This document shows positions 22,401-34,100 of a stretch of 64,000 nucleotides of DNA, one piece after another. Where the stretch lies: the NCBI GenBank assembly GCA_027625915.1, contig JANTQA010000036.1, positions 6,407,001-6,471,000 on the forward strand, read 5' to 3'. Below the pieces are notes generated by a model. It was not told where the DNA came from. It ran no database searches and saw nothing but the letters and a program-made list of their open reading frames with translations. Position 1 is the stretch's first letter. Each line of letters starts with the position of its first letter. The position numbers and the translations under genes were made by a program. Source of the stretch: Anaeramoeba flamelloides. Its lineage: Eukaryota > Metamonada > Anaeramoebidae.

Positions 22401-23872
22401 TAATTTTTTTATTATTGAAAATTATTTATTTTTTGTTTTGTAGGTATTGTAATAAATGATAAAGAATTGCTAACATTTCAATTAACGAATGGTTCTAATT
22501 TAGTATTTCCCATAATAATTTATTAAATAAGATTTTTTTTTTCAAAAAATTAAAATTTGTGTGTTTCAAATTTTGAATTGAATTGTTGATGTTAGTGGTT
22601 CTAATTTAGTATTTCTTATAGAATTTACCATAAAATTCAATAAGATTTTTTTTTCGACGATTGAATTTTGGAATGTCAAAAATTTTGAATGGACTATTAT
22701 TTGTTAAGGATTAAACAAAAGAATCATTTAATTTGATAATGAGAGAATTTTGAAGTTTCCAAATTTGAGACTTCCAATTCAAAGAGCGTCTAAAATAGAT
22801 ACAGTCATTAGAAATATTTGAAACTTAATTTAGTTTTCTGGAAAAAAAAAATAAAAAAAAATAAAAATTAAAGAAGTGGGTAAAAATGATAGAAAGAAAA
22901 AAAATGAACAAGTTAAAAAATAATTGATGTGAGAAACTTGAAATATTTTGATCCAAATGAAATTTGTCTGTGTCGGCGATTAGGGGTTATTTAGTTTTGA
23001 GTTTTTTTTCGAATAACATGTTGAGCCATACTGGCTAAAAATTATTCATATGCGAACATCATATATATCTTTTGTGTTCTTTTTCCTCAATAATTCATCT
23101 GTATCTTCTTTGACTATTATATTGAATCCAAAGTTTTTGATTTTTTTGAGTTAAAGTTTTGAATTTGAGTTTATCATTAAACCAAAAACTTTTAAAACAT
23201 TTTTAACTTTATTGAAATTAAATCAAGTTTATTACAATAATAATACAATTTTTTTCATATTCAATAGAGTATTTGATGATATTATAGAAAAACAAAATAT
23301 TTTATATTCTCCATAAATATTCAAATAATTTTTTTTTAAAGTTTGAATTTTACAAAAAAGTTAATGTCTCTTTAACATTGAAATTAATCAATAATGATAA
23401 ATTCTCTATTTGTTTTTTGTTCTTCAATTTGAGAATATTTTTAAAATAATCTAACATACTCAAATATCTAATAATTTTATTTTGTAACTTATTTTCTAAT
23501 TATATTTCTCTTTTTTTTTAAAATAGCAATTAGCTGAAAAATTAAGTGTTCCTTTTATCGAAACAAGTGCAAAAACCGGCGAAAACGTATATGAAACATT
23601 TAAACAATTAATGGAAAAAGTTATTACAATGTAAGCTTATTTTTAATTTCTTTTGAAAATTCGTAAAACCTTATTTTAAATTATCATTTCAATATTCCTA
23701 AGCATTTTTTTCAATTATCCTTTACTTTTTTATTATTTCTTAATTTTTTTTACCGTTTTTTGTTTTAATAATTTTATTTTTTATCAGTAAAAAAACCACA
23801 AAAAAAAAAAACACAAAAAAAAAAACAGTGAAATTAAAACATGGGGATAAGAAAAAAATAAAGTGTTGTTAA
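16451..23872 (+). CDS. Rab GTPase, seven exons, Rab1/Rab8-like
   Basis: A small GTPase of 196 residues acting in vesicle traffic. The exons I infer are 16451-16536, 16644-16671, 16822-16891, 17201-17322, 21793-21888, 23527-23630 and 23788-23872. All introns are GT-AG and all phases agree. The joined protein has every G motif: GNSQVGKT (P-loop), TTIGVDF (switch I, with the effector Thr), WDTAGQE (switch II), GNKKD, and ETSAKT. It ends with a Lys-rich hypervariable region and KIKCC, the double-cysteine geranylgeranylation site. The second exon is only 28 bp. Intron 4 is about 4.5 kb and filled with repeats, while intron 5 is 1.6 kb and the rest are 107-309 bp. The sequence around YDVTSEETF and VENWFGEI fits the Rab1/Rab8/Rab35 group, but the exact class is not assigned. 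All catalytic residues are present, including Gln of DTAGQE, so it should be functional. Confidence 0.93.
17851..18390 (+). repeat. Tandem repeat, ~212-bp unit, 2.5 copies
   Basis: Units begin TTAAGAG(C/T)CTAG(C/T)CACTAA at 17851 and 18062 and TTAAGAGTCTCGTCACTAA at 18276, so the periods are 211 and 214 bp. Each contains TGAATTTTCTTCAGACTTGA-like and AGGAGTGGAA blocks, and the first two end in a shared TCAATCTTTTTCTTGTTTTG block. The third unit is partial and merges into an R2 copy. Confidence 0.85.
18370..18810 (+). repeat. R2 copy 3, left arm of an inverted pair
   Basis: Contains AAATTGAGAGTATATCATTG and TTTGTGGTTATTTTGTAACC, which match the reverse complement of sequence at 19100-19350 (AATGATATCCTCTCAATTTA and the TAACCCTC block). 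With 18880-19570 it makes an inverted repeat about 1.2 kb long centred near 18.9 kb, inside Rab intron 4. Confidence 0.65.
18880..19570 (-). repeat. R2 copy 4, right arm of the inverted pair
   Basis: The most complete R2 copy. On the minus strand it runs from a GATTTGCACCATGCCCATGG region (19500-19530) through the CCACAAATTATATT / TAACCCTC block (19135-19175) to the reverse complement of TGATTTTTGGAGATCCATCA (near 18893-18912). It serves as the uninterrupted reference for the two split copies. Confidence 0.7.
19571..19747 (+). repeat. R2 copy 5, 3' part only
   Basis: Shares ACACTTCAAAACTAA and TTCATTGTTGATTTTTAGAA with the end of other R2 copies. It is cut at its right end by the mariner-like element that begins at 19748. 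Confidence 0.6.
19748..20374. mobile_element. Mariner-like non-autonomous element (627 bp), inverted relative of 11693-12275
   Basis: Left end AGGCATTTCCAAAAAAGTGA; right end reverse-complemented AGCTATTTCCAAAAAAGAGG. TA flanks both ends (19746-19747, 20375-20376). Its reverse complement aligns with the element at 11693-12275 along most of its length. A further degraded copy appears at about 53690-53930 (shared TAAAAAATTGACAATATG / ATAAAAAATGGACAATATGA). No transposase. It ends three bases before the larger mariner element begins. Confidence 0.78.
20380..21439 (+). mobile_element. Decayed Tc1/mariner transposon (1060 bp)
   Basis: Ends read AACTCAATTCCAAAAATTGG and, reverse-complemented, AACTCGATTCCAAAAAATGG. 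TA is present on both sides (20378-20379 and 21440-21441). Between the ends lies the remnant of a DDE transposase on the plus strand. The length is close to a whole Tc1-like element, but the N-terminal DNA-binding region cannot be read and the catalytic region contains several stops and frame changes. It is an old, dead copy inside Rab intron 4. Solo ends of a similar type occur near 22050. Confidence 0.85.
20758..21198 (+). pseudogene. Tc1/mariner transposase remnant (catalytic region)
   Basis: Readable pieces include [19 protein letters not shown], then [15 protein letters not shown] (the QxDxAPxHxS block holding the second catalytic Asp), [13 protein letters not shown] (the SPDLNPIENLW block, where the third acidic residue falls) and [16 protein letters not shown] near the C-terminus. 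There are at least three in-frame stops (near 20969, 21035 and 21123) and a frame change between the last two blocks near 21120, and the Asp and Glu of the SPDLNPIE block are not conserved. It cannot be active. Family identity is firm from the order and spacing of these blocks. Confidence 0.85.
22050..22077. repeat. Solo mariner-type terminal sequence
   Basis: TA followed by AACTAAAATTCCAAAAATTT and GGACACAG, closely similar to the ends of the element at 20380-21439. I found no matching inverted end downstream, so this may be a truncated relic. It lies in Rab intron 5. Confidence 0.4.
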
Positions 23873-26800
23873 AATAAAAAATTATGATTAACAACAATTT
23901 CTATAAAAAAATTTTTTTAATTTTTTGTTTTTCATTATTATTTTTTCTTTTTTTTTTTATCTATTTTTTGGTTTTTCTATTCTTTTTTTATTATTTTTTT
24001 TAATTCTATATTTTTATTATATAAAAGTAACATTTGATCAATAAAATTTATATCTTTTTTTATTTTATTTAAATAGATTTGAATTGTTATCAAAATAAAT
24101 TAATTGTAATTATTAGAAAAATACAAAAACAAAAAATATTCATATATAATAATAAAATAAGAGTAAAAGTATTAAACTCTTCTAAAAAAAATAATAAACA
24201 AGTAACAAAAATTAACACTTTATTTTTTTGAAATGAACTTTGCTTTTTGAAATATTTAAAAGATATAATTTAAAAAATGATTGAAATTTTGATTTAATTT
24301 AATAAATATCATTTTTTATATTAGAATAATTTAAATAAATTTTTCCAAAATATTTATGTTCAAAATCAAAGAATTTTTGAAATTTTTTACTTAAGGAACT
24401 AGTCTTCTACTACAACAAGACAAAATTTTAAAATATGTTATTGGTGGTATTCTCTACTTACAAATTTTGTAGATCTCAAGTTTCAAAAAATTCTGATCGA
24501 CTAAGAAAGCCATAAAAGAAAATTAGTTTAGTTAGATCAATTTTGTTTTTCCATTTTTTCTGAAAAAGAAAACTATTAAATTCTTTTTTTTTCTCACAAT
24601 TTATCTAGTTTTTACCCCGTTTATTGCAATTTTGATCATTATTATCCTATAACATTTCTTTGTTACCAGTAATATTAATATAAAGATTTTTTTCTTTTTT
24701 GAGATAAAACTTTGGGTTAACCAAAACAATTGATATATTTAATGGATTAAAAAATAATTGAATTTTTTTAAGAATAGGAGTTATAATAATCAAAGTTTTA
24801 AAGCCCTTTGAAAATTTTACCAAGAAATTTTGTTTTTGTGATAAGATAAAATTAGGTTTTTCAAAATAAAATTTTCTTGAAGATATTTGGGAATTAGTTA
24901 ATTTGATCCTCAAAATTCAAAATCATTTTTTTTCTGTTACAAATGATTTGAATTGTTATAAGGATTCAATTGAATAAGACCAAACATTTCATTATCAAAA
25001 TTTTTCAAAATTAAAATTTTTTTTCATTTTTTTTTCCCTTTTTTGAAAATCAGAAAACAACTTTTTTTAAAACATTAAAGAAAAAAAATGTTTAATAGAT
25101 CTTAATGTAATTGATAAACTGTAGTCAAGTTTCTACCAAATATACATTTATTGAATCACCTATACCACAATTAGTTTTATTGGCTAAGATTTGAATTGAA
25201 ATATTAATCGTGGAAAAAAAAACCAAATAAAAAATTTGTTTTCGAAATTAAGACTATCCAACATAGAACTAAAGATATGTTTTACCATTTTCAAGAATTA
25301 ACCTAATTTTTAAATAAAATAATAGGTTACTTTTTTTCGTTTTATATTGGAAACATGAAAATTTTGAATTTCAAAAAAGAGACTCAAATTAATAAATTTC
25401 TTAGAATGAGGCTAACTCATCCATTTCAGAAGCCGAAACACAAATTACAAAAAAAAAAAATTTCAAGATCTTGACAAATTTTAATTTTATTTTTCAAAAA
25501 TGACTACTCCCTTAATTTTATATTTTTTATGCAATAACTTATTTGAAAGTTTGTACCTTAAATGTGAAATGACTAATTTTTTTTTATTATTTATTGAATT
25601 CTGTAAATAAAGATTCAATTAATAGTTTTAAATCTTTTTTATGGTTTCATTTCAAAAGAAATATTTATTTTGAATCGAAGATCTGAAAAAAAAAAAAAAT
25701 TAAAGATTGATGTTGTATTTCCCAACAAATCCAATTATCAGATCTTTTTATTTATTGAAAACAGTACCTTTCCTATAATACAGCACTTTTCCACAAAAAA
25801 AAACAACTTATTCCTGAAAAAGTATTTATGAACAAAATAGTATTTATTTGAAAAAAAAAAAAAAAATGAGTCTTACATGAACAAGTAACAATATCCGCAT
25901 ATTTGACACATTTTTATGTAAAACTCTTGTGAAAGATTGGCATCTAATAATAGGAAGAGCTGTTTGATTTTTAAAGAATTGAAAAAAATTGATTACAATA
26001 AAAGATTTAGCTCGATTCTTTTGAATTTTGGAAACTACCAAAACCAAACAAAAATATTTTACAATAAGAAAAAAAATCAAAATTCATTATTTACAAATTA
26101 AAAATATGTCCTTAATAAAATTAAGCACTATTTATTTCTGATTAATATTTTTCGAAATTAAGTTTATAACTTAATTCAATTAAACACTGGGATAAATTTT
26201 TTTTTAGAAGAAAAACACTCTCTACTTTTGAATATCAGAAAATATTTTTTGAAATTACTGTGCACTTTTTTATTTTTTTTTGAAAAATTGGGGTTGAGAA
26301 AAGCTTGAAATCAAAGAATAAGTTAATATATTAAATTAGAATGGTTTTCCAGAGAGTTTATCTTATTAGTTTAACTTTTTTTTAATTTTACCATTTAAAA
26401 CTAAAAAAAACATTTGAAGACCAAATTAGTGCCTTTTATGAAAAGAAAATTCCTATAATTTAGAATTTGTTTTTGTAAATGAGTTAAAACAAGATAGTGT
26501 ATCTAAAAATATACATAATTTCAAGTGTGAATTCAATGATTCTGACAAATCATGTTTTCAAGAAAAAGTTAAATTGAAACTTTATTTATTTTTATTTTTT
26601 GATTTAGTTTTTTTAATTGTATTAATGGAAAGTATTTGATCAGTTTTTCATTTTTAGTGTTTTTTGGGCCGTAGGGACATATTTCAAATAAATAGTAAAA
26701 AATTACTGTAATATTACGAAAGAAAAAAAAAAATAAAAAAGAAAAATTATCATTATTTTGAGAATATTAAAGATTTTAAAAAAATTTAAAAATAGAAAAC

Positions 26801-26878
26801 AGTAAAAAGAGAAAAGAAAAAAGACAACGGAAAAAAGAAAAAACAAAAAACAAAAAAGATCAAAGAAAAGAGAAACAA
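23873..26878. other. Spacer between convergent Rab and kelch genes
   Basis: 3.0 kb of AT-rich DNA between the 3' ends of two convergent genes. Two minus-strand frames (24647-24913 and 25844-26080) are open for 78-88 codons, but I do not recognise them and composition matches the spacer. Nothing else seen. Confidence 0.5.
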
Positions 26879-28774
26879 TTAATTTTTAAGTGCGATCATT
26901 TCTTTTTTTCTGCAATGTACCATAATTTCTCTACTTTCGTGTACCCCAAAACCGATTAAAAAATTTGCCATTTGTCTTGCAAAATCGACACTCCAATTAG
27001 CAATCACACCTGTATATATATAACGAATAAGAATATTGAGAGCCTTTTCGGAAAGTCCTGTTTTATCATCGATTTTATCCGTGTTAAGTTTCAAAAAGTC
27101 ACCGCCAAATCTAAGGCATAGCATTGCACGATGTACTTTCACTTGTATTCTTTTCTTGTCTTTATTATTTGCAATTATTGTAACATCTTTCCCATCTTGC
27201 TCTTCGATCAATTTTTCCATATCCTCAACAAACTTTTTTTCATTTTTCCTTTTTTCTTCTTTGCTATTCTTACTTTCCATTCTGTTAATTAGTTTCTGCC
27301 AATCTAGTTCTTTCGCAAATTTTAAGATTTGCTTTCTTTCAGATTTATTTTTAATTAGCAAAATGTCTGTGTAGAGATAATATAATATGGTTTGCAACAC
27401 AGATTCTGTCACTTCTCTTGAATTTGTGATAAAGGAATTAATCTTTTCACTCCCTACTCTTGCATTCACCATAAAGGAATGTGCTTTTAAAGTGTTTAAG
27501 CCTAAGGGTTCTAATTCTAAATCCGCAACGATCTCCTTTTTTAATAATTTCTGCATATCGCGAATCAATTCCCCTTCAAAGCGGAAAACATGTATATCAT
27601 TAAAATATTTAAATTTATTATTTCTTGTTGTCCTCATACCGCCAATAACGATCATATACGATTCTGTCAGGACAGACGAATGGTACACTCTTGGCTGTGG
27701 TATTGAATCAATTTTTTGGCTTTGTGTAACGGATGAGAATTTAAATTTATCAATAATCCCGAATTGCTTGATAATTTGTAAACCTTTGAGATTTTTGTTG
27801 TCATTATCGTCATCGTTATCGTTCTTATTCTTATTCTTATTATTATTTTTAAGATCGAGGTTAAACCTATTCACAGTTTTAAATTCTTGCTCAGAATTTA
27901 ACTCCGAACTTGGCTCAGAATTGGAATTTTCATCAAATTGAACAAGGCTTTCTGTTGTTTCTGTTGCGTCGTCAAGCCGAGTCCATTGCGAAAGTGCCAA
28001 ATTAAAGCTATACGTTTTATTGTTCGCTTCACCAAAGACATTTTCCCCACCAAAGATCACCATGGAATCCTTAAAGACCACAGAGGAATGGCCCTTCACT
28101 CGATCGGGGATTTCTCCATACATTTCCCCGCCGTCGTCCCAAGTCATGTTGATTAAATCAAGCATCCTTACTTCGTTTGAAAGCTCTGTTTCAGAGTCTT
28201 CTCCGCCGTAAATAACCATAAAATATTTGTACAGACAAGCAGAGTGAAAAGATCGATTTGAAATCGGTGTGCCAGCTGTTTCTGGATCAGTTATCCATTC
28301 GCCCTTGAGGAAATCAAAGACCAACAACCCCGTTTTCATGAAGTCCTTATCAATGCCACCAAATATGTACATTTTGTCTTCATAAACGATCGATGTGTGG
28401 CCATACCTGCCCTTCAGATTTTTGGAGTTTGTTTTGATTAATTTGAATTTGTGGGTTGTCAAATCAAAGCGCCACAGTTCGTTTGGTAATGTGTTGCTCT
28501 CGCTCCTCCCCCCAAAGACATAGATCCCGTTTTCATAATAGCTTATTGAACAATGCACCCTTCGCAAGACATTAAACGAACTCACATCGCAAAGTGATCT
28601 CCATTCAAGATCCTTCACACTTAATTGCATAAAGCGAAGCGCATACCCCTCTGGACCATACCCAAAGCAGACAATTAAATCTTCATTTGGTAATTTGCAC
28701 ATAGACATCTGAGAAACTTCTAAAAATTGTCCGTGTGTGGGAACAGAATACCACCCAATATTTGGAAGATACAT
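26879..28774 (-). CDS. Kelch-repeat protein with tandem BTB domains
   Basis: A single-exon protein of 631 residues. The N-terminal ~395 residues form a kelch beta-propeller with repeats carrying the double-Gly signature (YVFGGR, YIFGGI, VIYGGE, VIFGGE, VIGGM) and the following Trp blades (ELWRFDL, DLINMTWDD). An Asn/Asp-rich insert of about 65 residues splits blade 5 from blade 6. After it come two BTB/POZ-like segments: a degenerate one (about 420-480, with LKAHSFMVNAR) and a clearer one (about 520-590, with DVTIIA, VKVHRAMLCLR and ALNILIRYIYTGVI). Kelch plus two BTBs is the plan of LZTR1-type adaptors of cullin-3 ubiquitin ligases. That role here is inference from architecture. Codon composition is much less AT-rich than the flanks. 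The start at 28774 is the first ATG of the frame and is followed at once by kelch sequence. Confidence 0.9.
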   Translation of the reverse strand: MYLPNIGWYSVPTHGQFLEVSQMSMCKLPNEDLIVCFGYGPEGYALRFMQLSVKDLEWRSLCDVSSFNVLRRVHCSISYYENGIYVFGGRSESNTLPNELWRFDLTTHKFKLIKTNSKNLKGRYGHTSIVYEDKMYIFGGIDKDFMKTGLLVFDFLKGEWITDPETAGTPISNRSFHSACLYKYFMVIYGGEDSETELSNEVRMLDLINMTWDDGGEMYGEIPDRVKGHSSVVFKDSMVIFGGENVFGEANNKTYSFNLALSQWTRLDDATETTESLVQFDENSNSEPSSELNSEQEFKTVNRFNLDLKNNNKNKNKNDNDDDNDNKNLKGLQIIKQFGIIDKFKFSSVTQSQKIDSIPQPRVYHSSVLTESYMIVIGGMRTTRNNKFKYFNDIHVFRFEGELIRDMQKLLKKEIVADLELEPLGLNTLKAHSFMVNARVGSEKINSFITNSREVTESVLQTILYYLYTDILLIKNKSERKQILKFAKELDWQKLINRMESKNSKEEKRKNEKKFVEDMEKLIEEQDGKDVTIIANNKDKKRIQVKVHRAMLCLRFGGDFLKLNTDKIDDKTGLSEKALNILIRYIYTGVIANWSVDFARQMANFLIGFGVHESREIMVHCRKKEMIALKN

Positions 28775-29589
28775 CTTCAGAAAAAAACAATAATTTTAAA
28801 CAAAAAGACAAATCCGAACCAAACAAATTTGAGAGAGAAAAAAGATGAAAAAATAAAATATTTTTAGAGTAAAGTTTTTTATCTAAAAATATCCAAATAG
28901 CATTTTTTTATTGTGGGATCGGTTATAATTTGAATATTTCCTTTTTAACAATACAAATTTAATTTGTAAAATTCAGAACTTTGATTATTTTTCAGAAAAA
29001 GTATTTTAAGGGGAAAAAAGAAAAAATTCCTTGAAAAAATCTGTCATTAGTTTGAAATAGAGTAAATCGCAAAAATATTTTTAATAAAGAACTGAAAACA
29101 GCTCTATTGTAGTGTATCGGATGTACTAAGGATCTTTCTAAAAGTTATTTTTATATCACTTTTCTAAAATGTATGATGGAGATTTTGATCGAGTTTAAAG
29201 TTCTTGGACTTCAGGTACAATAAAGTTATATTTGAGAAATTACAGGTTTGACTTTCTAAAATTAAGAATTAAACTTTATAAATTATTTGAAAAAACAATA
29301 CTGGTTTTTCAATAATAAATTGGAAACACTTTTTAACTTTAAATTTCCTTTTTCTTTACAAATACACTTATAAATGAACTTTATGAACTCTATTTATTGA
29401 TTTGATACCTTTTTTAGACAACATATTGGTATATATTGGGTAAGCAAAGAACCCCAAATAAAAGAAATATTTCGAAAATGAAAAAATAAAAATCAGCTAA
29501 AACTTTATTCAATTTTATATAACAAATATCAAATAAAAACTTTTCTAACATTTTCCTATTTATTAAGGTTAATAGTGTTGAAACTAACT
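28775..29589. other. Kelch-BTB upstream region
   Basis: AT-rich. It must contain the minus-strand promoter. No motif I can name, no gene. Confidence 0.45.
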
Positions 29590-30175
29590 ACTAATTTGAT
29601 CCATACTCAAGTAGAGACTTTACATCCAAAAAACGAATATTGTGAAATTAAACTTTTCTCATGCTGATAAAAGTCAAATAACCAAAATAAAAATAAACTG
29701 AGAATCTCTTCTAAAAAAAATTCAATTAAAAAAAAAAAATTTGTAAAGAAATCTAATTATTCAAATATTAAAATTTTTCTTCAATTACTCCTTTATCACA
29801 ATAATTAAGAAAAAATAATTAATTTTTCAAATTTTTTAAAATAAGAAAATTCATCTGATCATAAATTCAATTTACAAAATAAAAAATTCTCACAAGTTGT
29901 TTAATTTCTAAAAATTCAAAAAATGATGAAAAATAAAGTTTATTTGTTGTATTTAAAAATTTGAATAACAATAAAATTTGCCAAGTTTTAATTTCAAAAA
30001 ATCAAATTTCGAAATAAAAATACATTAATCGGGTTTTATATTTTCCAATACAAAAATTTCTTCAATTTAAAATAAATAATTCTATTTCAGTACAAAATTG
30101 ATTTGATTTGTTTGCATTCATTTTGTGGTTGTTTTATAACCATTGATATTTATACAAATTAATTATTTTGTTCAA
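29590..30175 (+). repeat. R2 copy 6 (diverged)
   Basis: Begins near CCATACTCAAGTAGAGACTT (29601), a landmark shared with the other copies, continues through AATATTGTGAAATTAAACTT and ends around TTTTGTGGTTGTTTTATAAC (30118). Clearly more diverged than 18880-19570 and interspersed with A/T runs. Confidence 0.55.
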
Positions 30176-30503
30176 TTAATTTTTTTTTTTAATTGATCAA
30201 GTAATTTTGTGTTTTAGATTTTATTTTAACTAAATGAATTTTTGAATTAAAACCTTTACAAATTTTGAAAATAAATCTTGATTTTATAAAAGATTTTACA
30301 AAAATATATATTTTTGACAAGAAAATAATTTTCTTTATATTATCATGTTTTTTTGAATTGTCATAAGCCGTTACATTGTTGATTCTGTTTATAACACGAA
30401 CTATTAAAAAGTGGATATAATGTTAACTCCGTATACTCTTCTTCTTTTTTTTTTTTCATTTCAAAATTCCATAATAAAAAAACATTAAAATAAATAGTTT
30501 TGA

Positions 30504-30960
30504 TTTTTGAGAGAAAAATGTTGGACACAGAAAAATGGTTGGACACCATTTTTAATTGGGAACATTAGTAAAATTGAAAATCAAATCACAATGATAACTA
30601 TATGAATTTTATATAAATCCAGGTTTAAAAGCCTTACAAGTTCATTAATCTGTGGTGTGTGTAGAATACTCATTTGAATGGTTGATAACTAAAGTAGATC
30701 ATGCTATTTTACAAAAATCCAAGTTGTAATAAAGTCTACTATTAATTCTGAAAATGGTAATTTTTAAACTTGCTTTAGATTATAAGAGATAAGGCTTTGA
30801 AAAAGTAGAATTACATTAATGGTTATTCTAATAAGTAGATTATTGTTATTTTCTTTAGTTATTTCACAAACGAAAGAAATTAAAAATCATTTTCAGTAAT
30901 GTTCAAAATTAAAATTGCTGTCCAACTATTTTTCTCTGTCCAACATTTTTCTCTCAAAAG
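30504..30960. mobile_element. MITE family alpha, copy 2 (457 bp)
   Basis: Same orientation and nearly the same sequence as 15504-15963, including the interior block TTTGAATGGTTGATAACTAA. The flanks are TGA on both sides (30501-30503 and 30961-30963), again a 3-bp duplication. It lies about 210 bp past the stop codon of the minus-strand LRR-PP2C gene. High similarity between the copies points to recent movement. Confidence 0.85.
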
Positions 30961-31172
30961 TGAGTACATATATATAAAAAAAAAAAAATTTTTTACTTTT
31001 ATTAAAGAAATTTATTTTTAAAAAAAAAAATATTCATATACATTAATATAAATGATAAAATATACAATATATTTGTTTTAAAATTACAAATACAACATTT
31101 TTATCTTTTTTTTTTTTTTTTTTTCATTATCTAGAACAAGAATATTTTGGCAATTAAAATAAAAAAATTAAT

Positions 31173-34100
31173 TTAAAAATGATTATTTAAAATGAATTTT
31201 TCATTTAATTTTTCATTTTTCTTTCCATTCCAATTAAAATCATCATTATAACTCTCACTCCCGGTCTCACTCTCGACACCATTATTAGTATTAATTTTGG
31301 TATTATTGTGATTATCTTTTTTAATATTATGGTTATTTTCAGTTTTGAATTCTAGCCAATCCGTTTTTTTCATTAAGTGGTGGTTACTGATGGGCCTATT
31401 ATGTATTACTTGTTTAATTGTCTTGTTGTTTTGTGATAAATGATTTTCCCATCCAACGATATTTTCGTTTTTATCATTATGATTATTTTTCTTTAAAATT
31501 TTAAACTTTAAATTTTTTTTTTTTTTTTTTTTATTTGAATTATTATTATTTGCTTTTGAGAATTTTTGTTTATCAAAATAATTAAGAACTTTATTTAAAT
31601 TTTCGGGTTGATAAGTAAACCAACCAGAATCTGAACTTAATTTCAATGTAGTTTCACCATTATCGCTTTTTTTTGGAAATTTTCCCTTTTTTGATACATT
31701 TAAAAGATGTTCATTATCTGTGATAAAATAATTTTGTTTAGAATTGGGAATAATTTCATTTAATAAAGATGTAACATATTTTTTATTTGTATAGTTTATT
31801 ATTTTTGAACGATCATCAATCCGATGATTTGATTTCTTTCCCTTTGATGATTTTGGCTGGAGATTAATTACAATGACAGATATATTATCATTGCTTCCAA
31901 AACTTTTTGCACAGTTTCTTATTCTTATTGCCGCCTGATAAGGTGTTTCGCATTTCATTGCAATGTCGATTACGTCTTGGTCTTCTAAGACATCGAAAAC
32001 CCCATCGCATGCCAAGATTAAAAATTCATGTTCTGGTGTCAATTTTAAAGTTTTGACATGTGGTTCGCATGATAGGAATTGAGAGTAATGGAAATCGCCA
32101 AATGATCTAGATACTGCTAATGATCGGTTGATTCGATAATCTTGAGTTACATTTCCTCCTTTCTTTTGAATTCTTTCCTTTTCTTCTTCCAAGCTTGGCT
32201 TGTGATCATATGACAGCCGAATTGCCTTCCCATTTTTAGAAACAATTGCCCGAGAATCACCAATGTTTAAACAATATAATCTTTCACCATATATAATGGT
32301 CATTACAGCAGTGGTTCCGCTAATTTCTTGTCTTTTTAACAGTTTATTATTAATTTGATTAAAGGCCATTTTTAATGTATTTATTATTTGATTATTCTGA
32401 AATATTTTATAATAATTGTAATTTTGATTATTGTTTTTAAAAAAGTCATTTCCCCTTTGATTTAAATGGTTGTTTTTAATAGGCTTTCTTTGGGGTTGTT
32501 GATGATTTGTTTTTTTTTTATTTATTCGGGTTGTTTTTTCACTCAAGATATTTTGATTAAATATCGAATTATTTGAATTATTTAGCTTATGGTTATCGTT
32601 TAAAATTTTCAGAAATAATTCAGACATTTCAGAACTAACAAAATTTACCGCTCTTCTTCCACCTAATTTTATGTTAATTTAAGAAAATATTTGAAAAAAG
32701 AATTAAAATATATACTCGTTAGGAATTTTGTTGACTCGGCCGGTTGTTTAGGTTTTATATAATTTTACATATGAATGTTTTTTTGTAGACAATTTGAAAC
32801 ATTAATTATTTTTTTTTAATTATTGGGAGAAAGGGGTAATTAAAGAAAAATTATCAAAATAAAAAAAAAGAGAAGGAAAATAATTAAAATATTAATAATT
32901 AAAATATTAATATCATTTGTATAACCAAATTAAAAATTTATACATTTTCGTTAGGTTTTTTTTAATTTAAGAAATAAAAAGAAAATTTTTGAAATTTTAG
33001 GTTAATTTCTCAAATTAAAAAAAACCGCCGTTAGCTTTACCAGAATTCAAAAAAGGAGTAAAATTTTTGATTTTTCAATATTCTTTTGAATTCTGGAAAA
33101 TCGTCTTTAGGTTTTCCAGGGTTTTCTGTTTTTTTGAAAAATCTATAGATTTTCGTTAGGTTTTTTTGAGTTTTCTATTTTATTTCTAAAGTAAAAAAAA
33201 CCTAACGAAAATCTATTGATTTTCCAAATAAATAGAAAACTCAAAAAAACCTAGAACACTTCACAAATAAATAGAAAAATCAAGAAAACCTAAGCACTCT
33301 ACGGCACTTGACAATATTATACGTCACTCGGCTTCACTTGACGACACTTTACAATACTCTACAGCATTCGTTACACCCTTAAAACTATGTAATAAACTAG
33401 ATTATAGTATTTTAAGTTTAAATAAATAATTAACTAGGAAATTATTTCTGTTTTATCACTTTTTTTTTATGTTATCAATTCATCTTTTTTATATCATTAA
33501 AAAAAAATGTCAAACAAATTAATATCCCTTTTAAATTTATAAAGAAAATTATTTGATGATTGGGTATTTAATTTCATGAAACGTTCAACTGTGCAAAATA
33601 AAACAATAATTTATAGATCCTAATGGTCATTCGTATATTAGTCTTTCTGTATTTGACCAAAATATATTTCAAAAAGTTAAATACTTTCAAAAAAAAATAA
33701 TAGGTTAACAAAAAGAAAAAGGAAAAGGAAAAGGAAAACAAATTTGCAAAGAAAAAGAGAATGAATAAAGAATCCATTAGAATTTTTAAAAAGGTATTTG
33801 GGAAATATTAATAAAAATATAATGAAAATTTCGAAAAGAAAAGTATTTGTGAAAAAAAAACAATCAATTTTTTAATTTTAGTTTGTTTCATAGAACAAAA
33901 AATGAAAAAGAGATTTCTCATTTTCAAAATTTAAGGTCAACATTTTTTTTTTGAATATGTGGCTTATTGTTTTAATTGTTAAAGTCTCACAATTAAGGGA
34001 TTACCATCATCCTATATTCGTCCATAATTAAAGTATGTTGTAATTGGATATAAATGATATTAGTGTTGCATGGCTCACATGGCTCTTAAAAATCTATTAT

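Noticed and set aside
24647-24913. 88-codon minus frame with a faint resemblance to a retroelement polymerase segment
   Set aside because: The similarity rests on a few hydrophobic positions in very AT-rich sequence; no flanking repeats or second domain found.
27036-28211. Plus-strand frames across the kelch-BTB gene
   Set aside because: Antisense shadows of a gene whose minus-strand protein has clear domains.
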